From the NCBI RefSeq assembly GCF_001715295.1, contig NZ_MDKB01000004.1, positions 501,204 through 565,203 of the forward strand: a DNA stretch of 64,000 nucleotides. The letters run 5' to 3'. The notes under the pieces are model-generated. The model was given only the letters and a program-made list of their open reading frames with translations, did no database searches and had not been told where the DNA came from. The position numbers were made by a program, and so were the translations under genes. This document shows, piece by piece, positions 34,641 to 43,006 of the stretch (position 1 is its first letter; each line of letters starts with the position of its first letter). Source of the DNA: Streptomyces griseus. Lineage in GTDB: Bacteria; Actinomycetota; Actinomycetes; Streptomycetales; Streptomycetaceae.

Positions 34641-35768
34641 GTGTTCCTTGCCCTACGCGATCTGCGCTTCGCCCGCGGTCGCTTCGCCCTGATGGGCGCG
34701 GTGGTCGCGCTCATCGCCGTGCTCGGCGTCCTTCTGTCCGGACTCGCCTCCGGTCTGGCGGATGCCGGTATATCCGGACTGCGCGCGCTGCCCGTCACCC
34801 ACATGGCCTTCGACGAGAAGGCGACCAGCGAGCAGTTCTCCCGTTCGACCGTGGAGCAGGAGGACTGGCAGGCGTGGGCCGAGGCGCCGGGGGTGAAGCG
34901 GGCGGAGCCGTTCGGGAACACCCTGGCCAATGCCCAGGTGACCCAGGGCGCCAAGAAGGGCGAGCAGGTCAACCTCGCCGTCTTCGGCATGGCACCGGAC
35001 TCCCCCCTGGCCCCCGGCCCCGCCGAGGGTGCGGGCCTGGAGGAGGGAAGCACGGGCATCGTGATCACCCGGGAGATCGCCGACCTCGGTGTGGAGGTCG
35101 GGGACGTCCTGACGGCGGACAGGAGCGAGGTGCCACTGAAGGTGGTCGGCCTGGTCGACGAGACCGTCTCCTACGGCCACATCGGCGTCGCCTACACCGA
35201 CCTCGACACCTGGCGTCACCTCCACTACGGCCTGCCGGGCGACCTGCCCGAGGCCGCGCGCCGGCAGGCCACGGCCGTCGCCCTGACCCTGGAACCGGGC
35301 GCCGACATCGCCGCCGTGGAGAAGGCGACCGCCACCCGCGCCGACACCAAGGAGACCACCTTCGGCGCGTCCCCCGGCTACACGGCCGAGTCGAGCACCA
35401 TGGCCCTGATCAAGGGCTTCCTCTACGCCATCTCCGCCCTGGTCGTCGGCGCGTTCTTCACCGTCTGGACCGTGCAGCGCAAGGCCGAGATCGCCCTGCT
35501 GAAGGCGCTCGGCGCCCCCACCGGGTACATCCTGCGCGACGCGCTCGCCCAGGTCGTCGCCGTGCTCGTCGGCGCGACGGCCGCCGGCACCGCTGTGGGC
35601 CTGGCCCTGGGTAGCGCGATGATCGGCAAGGCCCCCTTCTCCCTCTCCGCCCCGGCCATCGCCACCTCCTCCGGCCTCCTCATCGTCCTCGGGACGGTGG
35701 GCGCCGTCGTCGCCGTCCGCCGCATCACCGCCGTCGACCCCCTGACCGCTCTGGGAGCCACCCGATGA
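34641..35768 (+). CDS. ABC transporter permease (FtsX/MacB type)
   Basis: A 375-residue permease starting at GTG 34641 behind GGAG. One N-terminal TM (FALMGAVVALIAVLGVLLSG), a large extracytoplasmic region of about 200 residues (MacB_PCD-like), then three C-terminal TMs (ALIKGFLYAISALVVGAFFT, AQVVAVLVGATAAGTAVGLA, SGLLIVLGTVGAVVAVRRIT). AEIALLKALGAPTGYILRDA is the FtsX coupling helix. It overlaps the ATPase gene by ATGA. Export of a peptide, lipid or antibiotic is likely. Confidence 0.88.
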   Translation: MFLALRDLRFARGRFALMGAVVALIAVLGVLLSGLASGLADAGISGLRALPVTHMAFDEKATSEQFSRSTVEQEDWQAWAEAPGVKRAEPFGNTLANAQVTQGAKKGEQVNLAVFGMAPDSPLAPGPAEGAGLEEGSTGIVITREIADLGVEVGDVLTADRSEVPLKVVGLVDETVSYGHIGVAYTDLDTWRHLHYGLPGDLPEAARRQATAVALTLEPGADIAAVEKATATRADTKETTFGASPGYTAESSTMALIKGFLYAISALVVGAFFTVWTVQRKAEIALLKALGAPTGYILRDALAQVVAVLVGATAAGTAVGLALGSAMIGKAPFSLSAPAIATSSGLLIVLGTVGAVVAVRRITAVDPLTALGATR

Positions 35769-36481
35769 CCACACCCACCACCGACCACCAGGCCGCCGCG
35801 AACACCGCGGGCTCCGGCGGACTGCGCCTGGACGACGTCACCCTCACCCTGGGGGACGGCGATGCCGCCGTCACCGCCCTGGACCACGTCGGCCTGACCG
35901 TCACCCCCGGCGAGTTCGTCGCCGTCGTCGGCCCGTCGGGATCCGGCAAGTCCAGCCTCCTCGCCGTCGCCGGCGGCCTCCAGCGGCCCACCTCGGGCAC
36001 CGTGCACCTCGCCGGCACCGAACTGACCGCCCTGTCGGACAAGGAACGCACCGCAGCGCGCCGCCGCCACATCGGCTTCGTCTTCCAGCAGTCGAACCTG
36101 CTGGCCTCCCTCACGGTCAGGGAACAGCTCCTGCTGCCCCTGCACATCGACGGCCGCCTCGACGCCGCCGCCCGGGCCCGCGCCGACGAACTCGTCGAGG
36201 CGGTCGGACTCACCCACCGCGCCGGCTCCCGCCCGCACCAGCTCTCCGGAGGCGAACGCCAGCGCGCGGGCCTGGCCCGGGCCCTGATGGCCTCCCCCGC
36301 CGTCCTGCTGGTGGACGAGCCCACCTCGGCACTGGACCGGGTGCGCTCGGCCGAGGCGGTACGGCTGATCGCCGAGCAGACCCACGAGCGCGGCACGGCC
36401 ACGGTCATGGTCACCCACGACACGGCGATAATGGACGCAGCCGACCGGGTCCACGAGATGGTCGACGGCCGCCTGTCCTGA
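35765..36481 (+). CDS. ABC transporter ATP-binding protein
   Basis: A 238-residue ATPase of the LolD/MacB group. Walker A GPSGSGKSS (about 57-65), Q-loop FVFQQSNLLASLTV, signature LSGGERQRAGLARAL (about 161), Walker B VLLVDEPTSALD and switch His in VTHDTAIM are all intact. It pairs with the preceding permease through a 4-nt overlap; the TetR gene follows after 62 bp. Confidence 0.92.
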   Translation: MTTPTTDHQAAANTAGSGGLRLDDVTLTLGDGDAAVTALDHVGLTVTPGEFVAVVGPSGSGKSSLLAVAGGLQRPTSGTVHLAGTELTALSDKERTAARRRHIGFVFQQSNLLASLTVREQLLLPLHIDGRLDAAARARADELVEAVGLTHRAGSRPHQLSGGERQRAGLARALMASPAVLLVDEPTSALDRVRSAEAVRLIAEQTHERGTATVMVTHDTAIMDAADRVHEMVDGRLS

Positions 36482-36543
36482 CCGGCGGCCGCGGGCCGGA
36501 ACCTCGCTCCCGGCCCCGTCCACCCTCCAGGAGCCCGCCCCGC

Positions 36544-37155
36544 ATGCCGAAGATCAAGGCCTCCACCGTCGCCGAGCACCGCGCCCAGCAACGCGAGGCA
36601 CTGATCGGGGCCGCAATCGACATCCTGGTCAACGAGGGTGCCACCGCCGTCACGCCGGCGGCGGTCGGCGCCCGCGCAGGCCTGGCCCGCTCCAGCGTCT
36701 ACCAGTACTTCGACTCCTCGGCAGCCCTCCTTGCCACCATCACGGAAGAGGCCTTCCGCCGCTCCGACGAGGCACTCGCCCGCGCCCTGGCCACCGCGAA
36801 CGGGCCGCTGGAACGCGTCGAGGCGTTCTTCAGGGAAAGCCTCCGCCTCGGCGCCGAAGGCGCACACCGGCCCGCCGCCGCCCTCGTGAACGCCGGCCTC
36901 CCTCCCTCCTGCCAACAGCGGCTGATGGAACTCCACCTGGAACAGGTCGAACCGTTCCGCGCCGCCGTCCGGGAGCTCGGCGCCCCCGAGCCCGCCCTCA
37001 CGGCCGACCTGATCGCCGGAATGCTGCACACCGCCCTGGCCGCCGTCGACAACGGCGCCCCACTCGACACGGTCACGGAACGGGCTCTCGCCCTCGTACG
37101 CCGCTGCCTCACCCCGGCCGGCAGCACGGCTCATCCCTCGCGACCAGGGCACTGA
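36544..37155 (+). CDS. TetR-family regulator of the ABC exporter
   Basis: A 203-residue TetR protein. HTH at about 15-60 (REALIGAAIDILVNEGATAV, then RAGLARSSVYQYFDSSAALL). The C-terminal domain is helical without recognised ligand residues. As last gene of the permease-ATPase unit it is likely the repressor acting at the palindrome at 34521. Confidence 0.85.
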   Translation: MPKIKASTVAEHRAQQREALIGAAIDILVNEGATAVTPAAVGARAGLARSSVYQYFDSSAALLATITEEAFRRSDEALARALATANGPLERVEAFFRESLRLGAEGAHRPAAALVNAGLPPSCQQRLMELHLEQVEPFRAAVRELGAPEPALTADLIAGMLHTALAAVDNGAPLDTVTERALALVRRCLTPAGSTAHPSRPGH

Positions 37156-37354
37156 CGCCCTCGTCATCACTCCGAAGCACCTCGGCCGACCGCGACCCGG
37201 CACGCTCTGTGACGATTGAGGCGTTGTGTGCCGTGCACGGACCGTGCCGCTGGTACTCCAGCTGTGGGTCGCGATCTTGCGTCTCCTGACGACGAGGGCC
37301 GAGCACGTGCGCCCGTGGCGGCAGTGCCTCGGCCTGGCCGGACGCGGTCTCGTG

Positions 37355-37885
37355 TTATGGGTTCCGGCAGGCCCTGGACGTGAACTCGGCTATGGAGACC
37401 GTTATTTCTTGGTCGTCGCCGTTGTCCTGGACGCTGTCGTAGCGGACCCGTCCTGGGGTGAGCCGGTCCCGGTCGGCCAGGGTGAAGGAGACCTCTCGCG
37501 ATGACCACGAGTGGTCTTCGGTCCAGCCGTAGAACACGTACGTGGCCTGGGCGCTGAGGTGAGCCGGAGAGGAGGTCGCCGTCCAACCGGCGGCTGGGGA
37601 ATCGAGGGTCCACGTGGTGAGACCGGGCCCGAGGGAACGGTCGGCGGTCCATGAAGCGACCGTCGCCGTCTTGTTCACATCGCCGCCGTCCACGTACAGG
37701 GTCGCGCCGTCGATCCGATGTCCGCAGACCGCCATGACACCGAGCAGATGGCCGTCGCCCGTCACGGAGATACCGGCGACGGCATCGACGGGAACCGTGC
37801 ATCCCGAGGTCGCGGCCAAGGCGGCGCCGGCCACGACGGTACCTGCGAAGCGCCGAAACACCGGCCGTGAAGCGATCGAGCACAT
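37355..37885 (-). CDS. Secreted lipoprotein of unknown function
   Basis: A 176-residue protein starting at ATG 37885 behind AGGGGG. The N-terminus has two Arg (RPVFRRF), a hydrophobic stretch (AGTVVAGAALAAT) and SGC near residue 28, an acceptable lipobox, so it is probably exported and lipid-anchored. The mature part has strand-like segments (TYVFYGWTEDHSWSSREVSF, TVASWTADRSLGPGLTTWTL) and conserved-looking Trp residues. No family recognised. Confidence 0.65.
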   Translation of the reverse strand: MCSIASRPVFRRFAGTVVAGAALAATSGCTVPVDAVAGISVTGDGHLLGVMAVCGHRIDGATLYVDGGDVNKTATVASWTADRSLGPGLTTWTLDSPAAGWTATSSPAHLSAQATYVFYGWTEDHSWSSREVSFTLADRDRLTPGRVRYDSVQDNGDDQEITVSIAEFTSRACRNP

Positions 37886-38449
37886 GGTCAACCCCCTGTC
37901 GGCGCGTGTACGCCCTCTGCCCCCGCATGGCAGGGGGCGAGCGGCGCATACGGCCACCGTTGATCATCGGTGTGTGAGGACGGAAGATCAAGCAGCGGCT
38001 GCGGATCGCAGCATGGATACCGGCCCGCCAGGACGTGTTCGAGGCTCCGATGGGCCGCGTCACCGGACGGTTCACAGGCGATTCCCGGCCCCGGTTCCTG
38101 CCGGACGCCGACAGCAGGGATGACCTTCGGTGAGGGCCGCCGGCTGCGCAGGAGGCGGCCGACGTCCTGGCGTCGAGCAGGCGCCGCCTCCCTCCTGCCT
38201 CGCGCAAGCGCACCTCCTACGTCTCCGCTGCGCGCTCCACCGTCACCTGCGGCGTCGCCGAGGCGAGGGAGGCGGGCCGTGCCGGCATGCCCGCGGGACC
38301 GACGCTTCGTGCGGTCCGCCGATCCGGCCGCAGGTCCTGGAGGCCCCCACCGCTTGATACCGCCGCCGCGCCACCGGTATCAACCACCGCAGGAAAGTTG
38401 CGTTCCACGAACTTTTGCGTGGCACGCACTTTCTGTTAGCGTGCAGGGC
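37886..38449. other. Gene-free stretch before a TetR gene
   Basis: About 560 bp without a credible gene. The last 50 bp hold an A/T-richer promoter-like part with CACGAACTTTTGCGTGGC, an imperfect dyad that could serve the following TetR. Confidence 0.4.
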
Positions 38450-39061
38450 ATGAGTGGACTTCGGGAACGGAAGAAGGAAGCCACGCGCACAGCGCTGAGC
38501 TGGGCCGCGATCCGGCTCACCATCGAGCACGGGTGGAATGCGGTCAGGGTCGAAGACATCGCCGCAGCGGTCGGCGTGTCTCCGCGCACGTACAACAACT
38601 ACTTCTCCAGCAAGGCCGAGGCGATCGCGTTCCGCTACCTCGAGCGCTCCTTGCGGCTCGCGGCCGAGCTGCGCCACGGACCGCACGGTGAGCCCTTGTG
38701 GGAGGCCGTCACTCGTGCGGCGCTCCGGCAGCTGGAACCTGGTCCCGAGGTGGGGCACATGCCGCCTCGGGCGCCCGACGAGTGGGCGGCCGGCCTGCGG
38801 GTGATGTTGGCCGAACCCGCACTGGAGGCCGAGATGCTGCGCGCGAGCAAGATCGCGGAGAAGGAACTCGCCGCGGCGATCGCCGACCGTACGGGCACGG
38901 ATCCCGGGTCCGATCTCTACCCTCGCCTGGTGGCCGCGAGCGTGATGGCCGCCAACAACGTCGCCCTCGAGCTGTTCGTGCAAGGCGGCACGGGCGAGCC
39001 GATCGAGGTTCTGCTGCCCCGGGCCCTGCGCATGGTGGCCACCGGACTGCCCACTGCGTAG
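38450..39061 (+). CDS. TetR-family transcriptional regulator
   Basis: A 203-residue TetR protein beginning at ATG 38450 (SGLRERKKEATRTALSWAAI). HTH region VRVEDIAAAVGVSPRTYNNY with FSSKAEAIAFRYLERSLRL. The C-terminal part (MTKG-less type, TetR_C-like) ends LLPRALRMVATGLPTA. It lies 76 bp upstream of the FAD monooxygenase on the same strand and probably controls it. Confidence 0.85.
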   Translation: MSGLRERKKEATRTALSWAAIRLTIEHGWNAVRVEDIAAAVGVSPRTYNNYFSSKAEAIAFRYLERSLRLAAELRHGPHGEPLWEAVTRAALRQLEPGPEVGHMPPRAPDEWAAGLRVMLAEPALEAEMLRASKIAEKELAAAIADRTGTDPGSDLYPRLVAASVMAANNVALELFVQGGTGEPIEVLLPRALRMVATGLPTA

Positions 39062-39137
39062 GTCCCTCCTTTCCGCCGTGAACAGGGGCTGCCACCTGCA
39101 GCCCCTACCCCTCCATTCCCTAGAAGGGTGATTTGTC

Positions 39138-40643
39138 ATGCTTGATGTAGTAATCGTCGGTGGCGGTCCGAACGGGTTGATGCTCGCCTGCGAGCTGGCG
39201 CTGGCGGGGGTGCGTCCGGTCGTACTGGAGCGTCTCACCGGCCCGAAGACCGAGCCCCGGGCGAACGGTCTGGTCGGTCAGGTGGTGCGCATGCTCGACC
39301 GACGCGGTCTGCACGCACGCATCAGCGGAAGCAGCGAGCCGCCCCGACCCGCGCCCCGCTACATGTTCGGCGCGTTCACGCTGGACCTCACAGGTCTCGA
39401 CGACAATCCCGTGAGCCTTCTCCCGGCGCCGCAGGAGCAGATCGAGAAGGTCCTCGCCGAACGCGCCGTGGAACTCGGCGTCGACCTCCGCAGGGGGCAG
39501 GAGGTGGCCGGTCTGCACCAGGACGACGACGCCGTCCGGGTCACCCTTGCCGACGGTGAGACTCTGACCGCCCGTTACCTGGTAGGGGCCGACGGGGGAC
39601 ACAGCACGGTGCGGCGCCTGTCCGGCATCGGCTTCCCGGGCGTGACCACGGACGACTTCGTCACCCGCACCGCGAACGTGTCCGTGGCGGACGAACACCT
39701 GAGCCCGGACGGCAGCCTGCGCGTTCCCGGCTACGGGAGCCTGCCACCCCTGCTGTATGTGCGCACGGAACACGGCACGATCACGTGGGGCCGGCTGCCC
39801 GGCCGGGTGCCGATCCTCAACACCACCGAAACCTGCGGGCCGGACGAGCACACCGCCCCGATGACCTTCGAAGAGATGAGGGCGAGCGCCGAACGTGTGC
39901 TGGGCGTGCCCGTCCCGCTGGGTCCGCCGCAAGGGGAGGGACCGCACCTGCTTCGACGGCTTGTCGGGGGAAACACCCGACTGGCGGAGCGCTACCGGGA
40001 CGGACGGGTCCTGCTGCTGGGCGACGCGGCCCACGTGCACGCGGCGATCGGCGGCCCGGGGCTCAACCTCGGTCTGCAGGACGCGGTCAACCTCGGGTGG
40101 AAGCTGGCCGCCACAGTGCGGGGGTGGGCCCCCGGAGGTCTGCTCGACACCTACGACGGGGAACGCCGGCCTGTCGCAGAACGCGTCGTCGCCTCGACCC
40201 TTTCCCAGTCGGCACTGATGCGCCCCGGACCGGAAGTCAGTGCCCTGCGGACCGTCTTCGGAGACCTGCTCGCCTCACCGGGCGGCACTGAACGCATCGC
40301 CCACCTGCTCGCGGGAACCACCGAGGGCTTCGCCCCCGACCTCGTGGTCCACACCGGCGAAGGCACCCGCCGGCTGGCCGACCTGACCACCACCGCCCGG
40401 CCCCTGCTGCTGGACCTGGGCGGCGACTTCGCCGGGGCAGCGAAGCCCTGGCGCGACCGGGTCGATGTCATACGGGGCACGGCGGAGGGCACGAGCGCGA
40501 CCGGCTTGCTGCTGCGCCCCGACTGCCACGTGGCGTGGACCGGATACGAGCCGAGCGCCGTCAGCGGTCTGCGGGCCGCGCTGCACCGGTGGTTCGGCGG
40601 ACCGCTGAGCGACGACCGTGTACCGGAGCTGGTCAGCAGCTGA
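39138..40643 (+). CDS. FAD-dependent aromatic monooxygenase (rifampicin-monooxygenase/PHBH group)
   Basis: A 501-residue group A flavin hydroxylase. LDVVIVGGGPNGLMLACELA is the FAD GxGxxG site, YLVGADGGHSTVRRLSG the DG motif (about 150), and LLLGDAAHVHAAIGGPGLNL with LQDAVNLGWKLAATV (about 290-320) the GD motif. The C-terminal thioredoxin-like domain (LLLDLGGDFAGAA, LLRPDCHVAWTGYE) is present. The layout matches what I remember of rifampicin monooxygenase and MhpA-type hydroxylases. TetR-controlled by position; the substrate is not settled. Confidence 0.85.
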   Translation: MLDVVIVGGGPNGLMLACELALAGVRPVVLERLTGPKTEPRANGLVGQVVRMLDRRGLHARISGSSEPPRPAPRYMFGAFTLDLTGLDDNPVSLLPAPQEQIEKVLAERAVELGVDLRRGQEVAGLHQDDDAVRVTLADGETLTARYLVGADGGHSTVRRLSGIGFPGVTTDDFVTRTANVSVADEHLSPDGSLRVPGYGSLPPLLYVRTEHGTITWGRLPGRVPILNTTETCGPDEHTAPMTFEEMRASAERVLGVPVPLGPPQGEGPHLLRRLVGGNTRLAERYRDGRVLLLGDAAHVHAAIGGPGLNLGLQDAVNLGWKLAATVRGWAPGGLLDTYDGERRPVAERVVASTLSQSALMRPGPEVSALRTVFGDLLASPGGTERIAHLLAGTTEGFAPDLVVHTGEGTRRLADLTTTARPLLLDLGGDFAGAAKPWRDRVDVIRGTAEGTSATGLLLRPDCHVAWTGYEPSAVSGLRAALHRWFGGPLSDDRVPELVSS

Positions 40644-41003
40644 ACTGATGTGTACGCCGGTACGCCGACGACGAGGGCGACCTGGTCCGGATCTCCTCGG
40701 CCCGGCGAGATCACCACCGCCCGCCCATCCGGTGATCTGCGGGAATCAGGATGAGCGTCTCTCGCTCCTCGTCGGCTGCGTCCGTGCCGCGCAGGGGCCG
40801 CAAGCCGCGAATCCGGCAGCGGTCGGTGCATCCCGCATTGCCGAGGGTTACCAGCGGGCTGCGGACAGCGGTCGGACATCGTGTCGCGTACCCATGGCCG
40901 GCTCCCCTGGACGAGCACGTACCGCCATCCGTCGTCGCCGTCGGGGCGGGCCGGCCGTCCGGGGGCGGCCGGCCTCGGTGGAAGAGCGCCGAGGCCGGAA
41001 CGG
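40644..41003. other. Gene-free stretch
   Basis: 360 bp between convergent genes. Short protein-like runs are present but no start, ribosome site or family match was seen. Confidence 0.4.
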
Positions 41004-41624
41004 TTACCGCTGCCGGACGGCGTAGGTCAGGTGCGTCACCCGCGGGGAGGGCTCCGCGCTGATCGGCTCCAGGGCCACGCGGCCCGCGTCCACGCCCTCG
41101 AACAGGCGGATTCCGGAGCCGAGGAGCACGGGGGACAGCGCGATCGAGAACTCGTCGACCAGGCCCGCGTTCACGTACTCCAGGATCGTCGCGCCACCGC
41201 CCGCGATGCGGACGTCACGATCGCCGGCGGCCTCGCGGGCCTGGTCGAGCGCGGTCTCGATGCCGTCGTTGACGAAGTGGAAGGTGGTTCCGCCGGGCCT
41301 TTCCCAGGGGTCACGCTTCTCGTGCGTCACCACGAACACCGGCGTGTGGAACGGCGCCTCCTCCGGCCACATCTTCTCGCCGGCGTCGAACATGCGCTTA
41401 CCCATCACGCTCGCGCCGGTGCGCTCGAACGTCTCCCGCACGATGTCGTTGTCGCGCCCTTCCTCCCCGCCGCCGCCGAGCTGCAGGTTCTCCCGGAAGA
41501 ACCGCAGCGGGAAGATCCACCGCTGGAGCTCCATCCACTGCCGCCCCATCAGCTCTCCGAGGGAACCGGGCGCGATGAAGCCGTCCAGCGACATGGACAC
41601 ACTGAAGAACACCTTCCCCGCCAT
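41004..41624 (-). CDS. RibD C-terminal/dihydrofolate reductase-like protein
   Basis: A 206-residue protein of the bacterial RibD-C/DHFR-like family. GKVFFSVSMSLDGFIAPGSL is the N-terminal strand and loop; ASVMGKRMFDAGEKMWPEE and VRIAGGGATILEYVNAGLVD carry the NADPH-binding glycine motif; LVDEFSIALSPVLLGSGIRL is the C-terminal signature. ATG 41624 overlaps the stop of the upstream frame (TGATG). Likely an NADPH-dependent reductase of unknown substrate. Confidence 0.85.
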   Translation of the reverse strand: MAGKVFFSVSMSLDGFIAPGSLGELMGRQWMELQRWIFPLRFFRENLQLGGGGEEGRDNDIVRETFERTGASVMGKRMFDAGEKMWPEEAPFHTPVFVVTHEKRDPWERPGGTTFHFVNDGIETALDQAREAAGDRDVRIAGGGATILEYVNAGLVDEFSIALSPVLLGSGIRLFEGVDAGRVALEPISAEPSPRVTHLTYAVRQR

Positions 41625-41890
41625 CAGCCCTCCGCCCCCTTCCGGACGCTCTCGGTGGCGTAGGCAACCAGGTTGCTCCGGGTCTGCCGGCCGCCCTCGA
41701 CGGCGTGACGCCTCTCGACCGCCTCGTCGCGCGGAACGAGGGGGGAGATGTCGGCAGCCTGGACAGGAGAGGCGGCCGGCGGGGACACAAGGGTGAGGGC
41801 GGCGGCAGGGCCGCGCGCGGCATCGGTGATCACGACGCACTTGTACCGGCGCCGCACGTCGTCGGGCCGGTGGGCGTGCCGTGAGGTCAC
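41624..41890 (-). CDS. Hypothetical protein coupled to the RibD-like gene
   Basis: An 88-codon frame from GTG 41890 whose stop overlaps the next ATG. VERRHAVEGGRQTRSNLVAY near the end looks protein-like; the rest is Pro/Ala-rich. No good ribosome site. It may be a truncated gene or just an upstream open frame; a palindrome lies directly before it. Confidence 0.35.
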   Translation of the reverse strand: MTSRHAHRPDDVRRRYKCVVITDAARGPAAALTLVSPPAASPVQAADISPLVPRDEAVERRHAVEGGRQTRSNLVAYATESVRKGAEG

Positions 41891-41892
41891 CC

Positions 41893-41916
41893 TGGAGGCT
41901 GGTAAGTCCTACTACC
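41893..41916. promoter_or_regulatory. Operator-like palindrome
   Basis: GGCTGGTA-AGTCCTAC-TACCAGCC has perfect 8-bp arms and lies just upstream of the RibD-like transcription unit. No regulator gene is adjacent. Confidence 0.45.
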
Positions 41917-42146
41917 AGCCCCAGCCGCGTCTCCTCAAGCGCCGGAGGGGAGATCTCGATGCTCGTCCCGCACCTGCTCCGGTCCGCTTCGGTGCACGTC
42001 GGCGCCCTGCTCCTTCAGGACATTTCGAGCGAGGAGGAGGGTCGGAGGCGGCTCACCGGCGCCGACCGGCGGGCCGCGCCCCGGCGTTACCTCCGACGTG
42101 CCGGCCCCGGAAGAGCCCGGCCGCGCACAGGCAGGCAGAGTGTGAC

Positions 42147-42365
42147 GCCGAAGACCGGCCGCAGGACCGTCGGCCGCCAGTTCTGCGGCCGGTGCCCGTA
42201 CCTGCGGCCACTGCTCCAGGTCGGAGGTGTACGTCCTCGGCGGGGCCGCTCCGCTGTCCGACGGGGCCAGGCCGCGCAGGCGTTCAGCAGCGTCCCGGGT
42301 GCGCGACGCGTTCCGGCCGAGAAGGACGACGCTGTGCCCGGCCTCGACCAGGCGGCGGGAGGGGA
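42147..42365 (-). pseudogene. Short-chain dehydrogenase fragment
   Basis: RRLVEAGHSVVLLGRNASRT, DAAERLRGLAPSD and a DLEQWPQVRAPAAELAADG segment are the second and third strands of an SDR of a kind common in Streptomyces. The N-terminal cofactor loop and the catalytic half are missing, and no start is present. Confidence 0.55.
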
Positions 42366-42474
42366 CCGCGCCTGCCTGGGGGTGCCACCGTGAATGACTC
42401 GCCGCCCCATAGCGGCACCCGGGACTTTCACAACCGGCCCCAGACCACCACCCCCGGCCCCGTCGCACGGGTAC

Positions 42475-42765
42475 CCCTCAGCCGTCGGATTGCTGGACCA
42501 GGCACCGCACGTGCGGCTGCCGGAGGGGCACGCCGCGCCGGTTGCCCCGCCCCATCTGGTCGCGGACGGCGAAGGTGGCGTCCACCGGCTTCCGCAGGGC
42601 CGCACGCATGGCGGCCCGGTAGACGAACAGGTGCCGCACCCCGCGCAGCATCGCCTCCGACCCGCCGTGCTCGCCGGTCGCCGCGACCCGTTCGATCCCC
42701 CCGTCCGCGCCCAGGCCGAACAGGACCCGCAGCAGCCGGCACGCGATCCGCCCCCTCCACCGCCG
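42475..42765 (-). other. Unidentified ORF fragment without a start
   Basis: A stop-bounded frame reads IACRLLRVLFGLGADGGIER, EAMLRGVRHLFVYRAAMRAA and RKPVDATFAVRDQMGRGNRR to a stop at about 42475. Composition is protein-like, but the frame begins directly at the dispersed repeat with no start codon. Probably the 3' part of a gene cut by that repeat. Not recognised. Confidence 0.35.
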
Positions 42766-42875
42766 TCAAGCCCTGCCGTCGACCACCACCGGATCTGATG
42801 GGATTCGAGCCGTCGCGGAAAACCCCCGGATCGCATGGCCCGTTGAGCACGCTGACCACCTGTCGGCAGACGATC
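42765..42875. repeat. Dispersed repeat, copy 2 (pair with 14132-14240)
   Basis: It carries the same two exact or near-exact blocks as copy 1 (GGATCTGATGGGATTCG and CCTGTCGGCAGACGAT) and the aligned 26-bp lead. The sequence between the blocks is diverged. It lies 47 bp before the quinone oxidoreductase operator. Confidence 0.5.
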
Positions 42876-42921
42876 GCCTGCCCCGGCGGGCTCACCTGCG
42901 GGAGCCCCTCGAGCGATTACT

Positions 42922-42963
42922 TGGCCAGCCACACAATCGGTGCTACTTTTAAGTGGCTGGCCA
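42922..42963. promoter_or_regulatory. Long inverted repeat upstream of the quinone oxidoreductase
   Basis: TGGCCAGCCAC and GTGGCTGGCCA are perfect 11-bp arms separated by 20 bp, ending 43 bp before the gene. A TTTTAA element lies in the spacer, so bound regulator would cover the -10 region. The downstream MarR gene is the likely binder. Confidence 0.6.
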
Positions 42964-43006
42964 CGGAAGTTGGTCGGTACGGCATCCCGCCTCGAGGAGA
43001 GCAGTC

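Noticed and set aside
42786..42810. A tRNA 3' end or attB core at the dispersed repeat
   Set aside because: The GATTCGA-like string recalls a T-loop, but no cloverleaf could be formed around it.
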